Assembly: GCA_012960475.1 (NCBI GenBank)
Contig: DUBE01000043.1
Coordinates: 62,001 to 126,000, forward strand
Length of the DNA stretch: 64,000 bases
From: Planctomycetota bacterium
Lineage (GTDB): Bacteria; Planctomycetota; UBA1135; GCA-002686595
Reading direction: 5' to 3'
Shown: positions 62,352 through 64,000 of the stretch, one piece after another
Layout of the letters: every line of letters begins with the position of its first letter
Position numbering within the stretch: the stretch's first letter is position 1
Notes under the pieces: generated by a model
Databases searched by the model: none
Told to the model about the DNA's origin: nothing
The model's input: the letters and a program-made list of their open reading frames with translations, nothing else
Translations under genes and position numbers: made by a program

Positions 62352-63219
62352 ACACAAAGCGGCAATCTACGAGTGGCATAATGGACAGTTACGTGTTCTT
62401 GAGCACCCGAGAGAAGGCATGGACCTTGAGCAGGTCCTGTTGGACCTGCCGGCTGGTACCTACGAGGCCCTGCGCACCCGTGACCAAGCCAAGTTTTTTC
62501 GCCTTGATCGACACTTGGAACGTGGCGTGGCGGGCTGCAAGGCCTCGGGGCTACCCGAGCCGGACCCCCAGGCCCTTTGCGAAGGCATCAATGCAGCTGC
62601 CCGACACTTTGCCTGGGAGGCAAAACTACGCATTGATTTTCTGCCCCATCCCTCGGCGATGCTGGACATGCGCTCCACAGTGCTTCTCAGCTTTCATCCA
62701 TTGCAACTGCCGCCGCAAGAAACCTACCAAAGAGGAGTAGGCGTCTATCCCACCAGCCAACTGAAGCGATTCTCGCCTGTAATCAAGGGCACTGCCTTCA
62801 TTGCCGCACGCACAGCCCACAAGCGCCTGCATGAAGACGACTTCGAGCCCATTCTCTTGGACCCGGACGGTTACTGCCTGGAAGGTGTCATGAGCAACTT
62901 CTTCTGCTTTCGGGGAGACACCCTGCACACCGCTGGCACAGGGGTCTTGGGAGGCATCACCCGGGAGACCCTCTTGGCCTGCGCGGCGGAGCTGGGGCTA
63001 CAAGTTGTCGAGGAAGCCGTACATGAGAATCAGATCAACCGGATGAACGAGGGCTTCCTGAGTTCATCAGTGCGCGGGGTCCTTCCCGTGGTGCGTTTTG
63101 CTGGCAAGGACATCGGCAACGGCAAGCCTGGCCCACGCACTCTGGCCCTCGACGCAGCCTACGGGGAATTGGTACGTTCATCATCCAGACCAGCATTGCC
63201 CTCTGACGAGTCAGCTTGA
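62344..63219 (+). CDS. Class IV aminotransferase / aminodeoxychorismate-lyase-like PLP enzyme
   Basis: 291 residues. The fold-type IV landmarks are a PLP lysine in SPVIKGTAF (about 148), the acidic LDPDGYCLEGVMSNFFCF block and GVLGGITRETLL. The family includes branched-chain aminotransferase, D-alanine aminotransferase and 4-amino-4-deoxychorismate lyase, which cannot be told apart here. It overlaps bioA by eight bases, so it is probably co-translated with the biotin genes. Its 3' end overlaps the convergent DUF423 gene by about 61 bp. Confidence 0.85.
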   Translation: MTEHKAAIYEWHNGQLRVLEHPREGMDLEQVLLDLPAGTYEALRTRDQAKFFRLDRHLERGVAGCKASGLPEPDPQALCEGINAAARHFAWEAKLRIDFLPHPSAMLDMRSTVLLSFHPLQLPPQETYQRGVGVYPTSQLKRFSPVIKGTAFIAARTAHKRLHEDDFEPILLDPDGYCLEGVMSNFFCFRGDTLHTAGTGVLGGITRETLLACAAELGLQVVEEAVHENQINRMNEGFLSSSVRGVLPVVRFAGKDIGNGKPGPRTLALDAAYGELVRSSSRPALPSDESA

Positions 63220-63578
63220 CAAGCCGCACGACCCAATAGGACCCAGCCGATCAGCAACGCCAGACCGCCGAATGGTGTGATGGCCCCGAACCAAGAAGGA
63301 GCCCCCAAGGCCAGGCAAAAAAGACTGCCTGCAAAGAGCACTATCCCCAGGGTGAAGGCCATTGCCGCTCCTGCCCCACGCCCCCGCCGTTGGTGCTGCA
63401 GAGCCGCAAAGAGAATCGCGAGAACATGCCACATCTGGTAGTTCACGGCGGTTGCCCACCACTCGCTCCTTTGATCTACAGACAGGGTCTGCTCCAGCCC
63501 ATGGGCACCAAGAGCACCAAGGGCAACTCCACTAAAGCCCAAGAGACAGGCCACGAGAATCCAATTTGTGTTCTTCAT
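63159..63578 (-). CDS. DUF423 family small membrane protein
   Basis: 139 residues with about four hydrophobic segments. The DUF423 (YgdD/YwdK) pattern is visible: GALGAHGLEQTL, TAVNYQMWHVLAILF, FTLGIVLFAGSLFCLAL and FGAITPFGGLALLIGWVLL. The function of the family is not known. The C-terminal end overlaps the convergent aminotransferase gene. Confidence 0.9.
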   Translation of the reverse strand: MKNTNWILVACLLGFSGVALGALGAHGLEQTLSVDQRSEWWATAVNYQMWHVLAILFAALQHQRRGRGAGAAMAFTLGIVLFAGSLFCLALGAPSWFGAITPFGGLALLIGWVLLGRAACQADSSEGNAGLDDERTNSP

Positions 63579-63592
63579 ATCTGGGACGCTTC

Positions 63593-63748
63593 ATGGAAAC
63601 GCCCCTGGAATGGTACCCAGCTGGGGTTCTCGAAAGGGAGAACCGAGAGTTCCAGGATCTTGCATCTCTCTGCCGAGAGGGTTATGAGCACCCCGGGCAG
63701 AAGCTGTTCCTCAACTGCAGGTGCAGCCTAGCGGCCATACATTCTTAA
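63593..63748 (+). CDS. Possible small protein, uncertain
   Basis: An open frame of about 51 codons from the ATG at 63593 (the frame is open from 63566). The residues (METPLEWYPAGVLERENREF and a cysteine-containing tail NCRCSLAAIHS) look protein-like, but no family is recognised and no SD is clear. It lies in the region upstream of the partial gene at the window end. Confidence 0.3.
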   Translation: METPLEWYPAGVLERENREFQDLASLCREGYEHPGQKLFLNCRCSLAAIHS

Positions 63749-63900
63749 TTCGAGACCCGCCCACCCCAATGGGCGGCCTTGGGGCGTGATCCCCGAATCC
63801 CCCCTGTCTCCTTCTGGGACCCACTGACTTCACCTGAATCTGAGGGGTAGTGTTCAGTCCGGGCGGGCCTTCACCGCAGGTCACCGCGACGCCCCTAGCC
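63749..63900. other. Leader region before the partial secreted gene
   Basis: Includes a short hairpin, CCGCCCA/TGGGCGG, near 63758-63778, and otherwise no recognised element. With the small frame above it forms the roughly 320-base gap between DUF423 and the last gene. Confidence 0.35.
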
Positions 63901-64000
63901 ATGTACAAGCACTCTATTTTCACCGCCTTGGCGGTTCTCCTCTTGCCGGGTCTGGGCGCAGCCCAACGACGGCACAATCCTGCTCCTCGAATCTCCGTTC
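63901..64000 (+). CDS. Secreted protein, 3' truncated at the window edge
   Basis: ATG at 63901 begins a clear signal peptide (MYKHSIFTALAVLLLPGLGA, cleavage likely after AA near 22) followed by a basic stretch. Only 33 codons are visible, so the product class is unknown. The leader resembles those of the other secreted proteins in this window. Confidence 0.7.
   Translation, partial: MYKHSIFTALAVLLLPGLGAAQRRHNPAPRISV

Overview
The window reads as a chromosomal segment of a Planctomycetota bacterium. This is inferred from gene families, not from a marker-gene tree: PSCyt1/DUF1549/DUF1553 (PSD1) and DUF1501 proteins, a DUF1501-DUF1800 pair, FG-GAP and beta-helix secreted proteins, and a C-terminal domain ending in a W-N-F-Q-[FL]-W-Y-R-D motif of the kind common in marine planctomycetes. 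Outer-membrane beta-barrels show a diderm envelope. I saw no rRNA, tRNA, CRISPR array, transposase or phage gene.

Layout. 1-2.9 kb: end of an FG-GAP secreted protein, an anchored carboxypeptidase-regulatory-like protein and leucine dehydrogenase. 3.3-9.9 kb: DinG/XPD-type helicase, glycosyltransferase, methyltransferase and MscS channel. 10.1-16.3 kb: a beta-helix secreted protein, then a mosaic of gene relics (a frameshifted nuoN 3' end and a second beta-helix C-terminus), then a DUF1501/PSD1 operon. 16.3-27.1 kb: a compact complex I operon nuoABCDHIJKLMN on the minus strand, without nuoEFG. 27.5-36.6 kb: a radical-SAM-like protein that has lost its cluster cysteines, an outer-membrane barrel, a coupled SPFH pair, a large anchored protein of unknown function, an ABC ATPase, a thioesterase and an alpha/beta hydrolase. 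36.6-47.5 kb: mostly housekeeping (multi-pass membrane protein, RluA-type pseudouridine synthase, S21, RecD2, RarA, TrmH-type methylase, RsgA, FolC) plus a degenerate Nudix protein. 47.6-57 kb: DUF1501-DUF1800 pair, UbiD-family decarboxylase, NahK-like sugar kinase, OprO/P-like porin with a coupled barrel protein, and a secreted protein. 57.1-63.6 kb: tryptophan 2,3-dioxygenase divergent from a biotin operon bioB-bioFD(fusion)-bioA-class IV aminotransferase, then a DUF423 membrane protein. The last 100 bases start another secreted protein.

How the genes fit together. The nuo operon encodes the quinone-reducing and proton-pumping parts of complex I. The biotin operon encodes every step from pimeloyl thioester to biotin in three polypeptides, because BioF and BioD are fused. 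The most unusual points are the nuoN/beta-helix relic mosaic beside the PSD1 operon, the cysteine-less radical-SAM-like protein, the BioF-BioD fusion, the DinG-like helicase with a degenerate exonuclease-like N-terminus, and the C-terminal domain shared by the secreted proteins at 3-1100 and 55921-57075.
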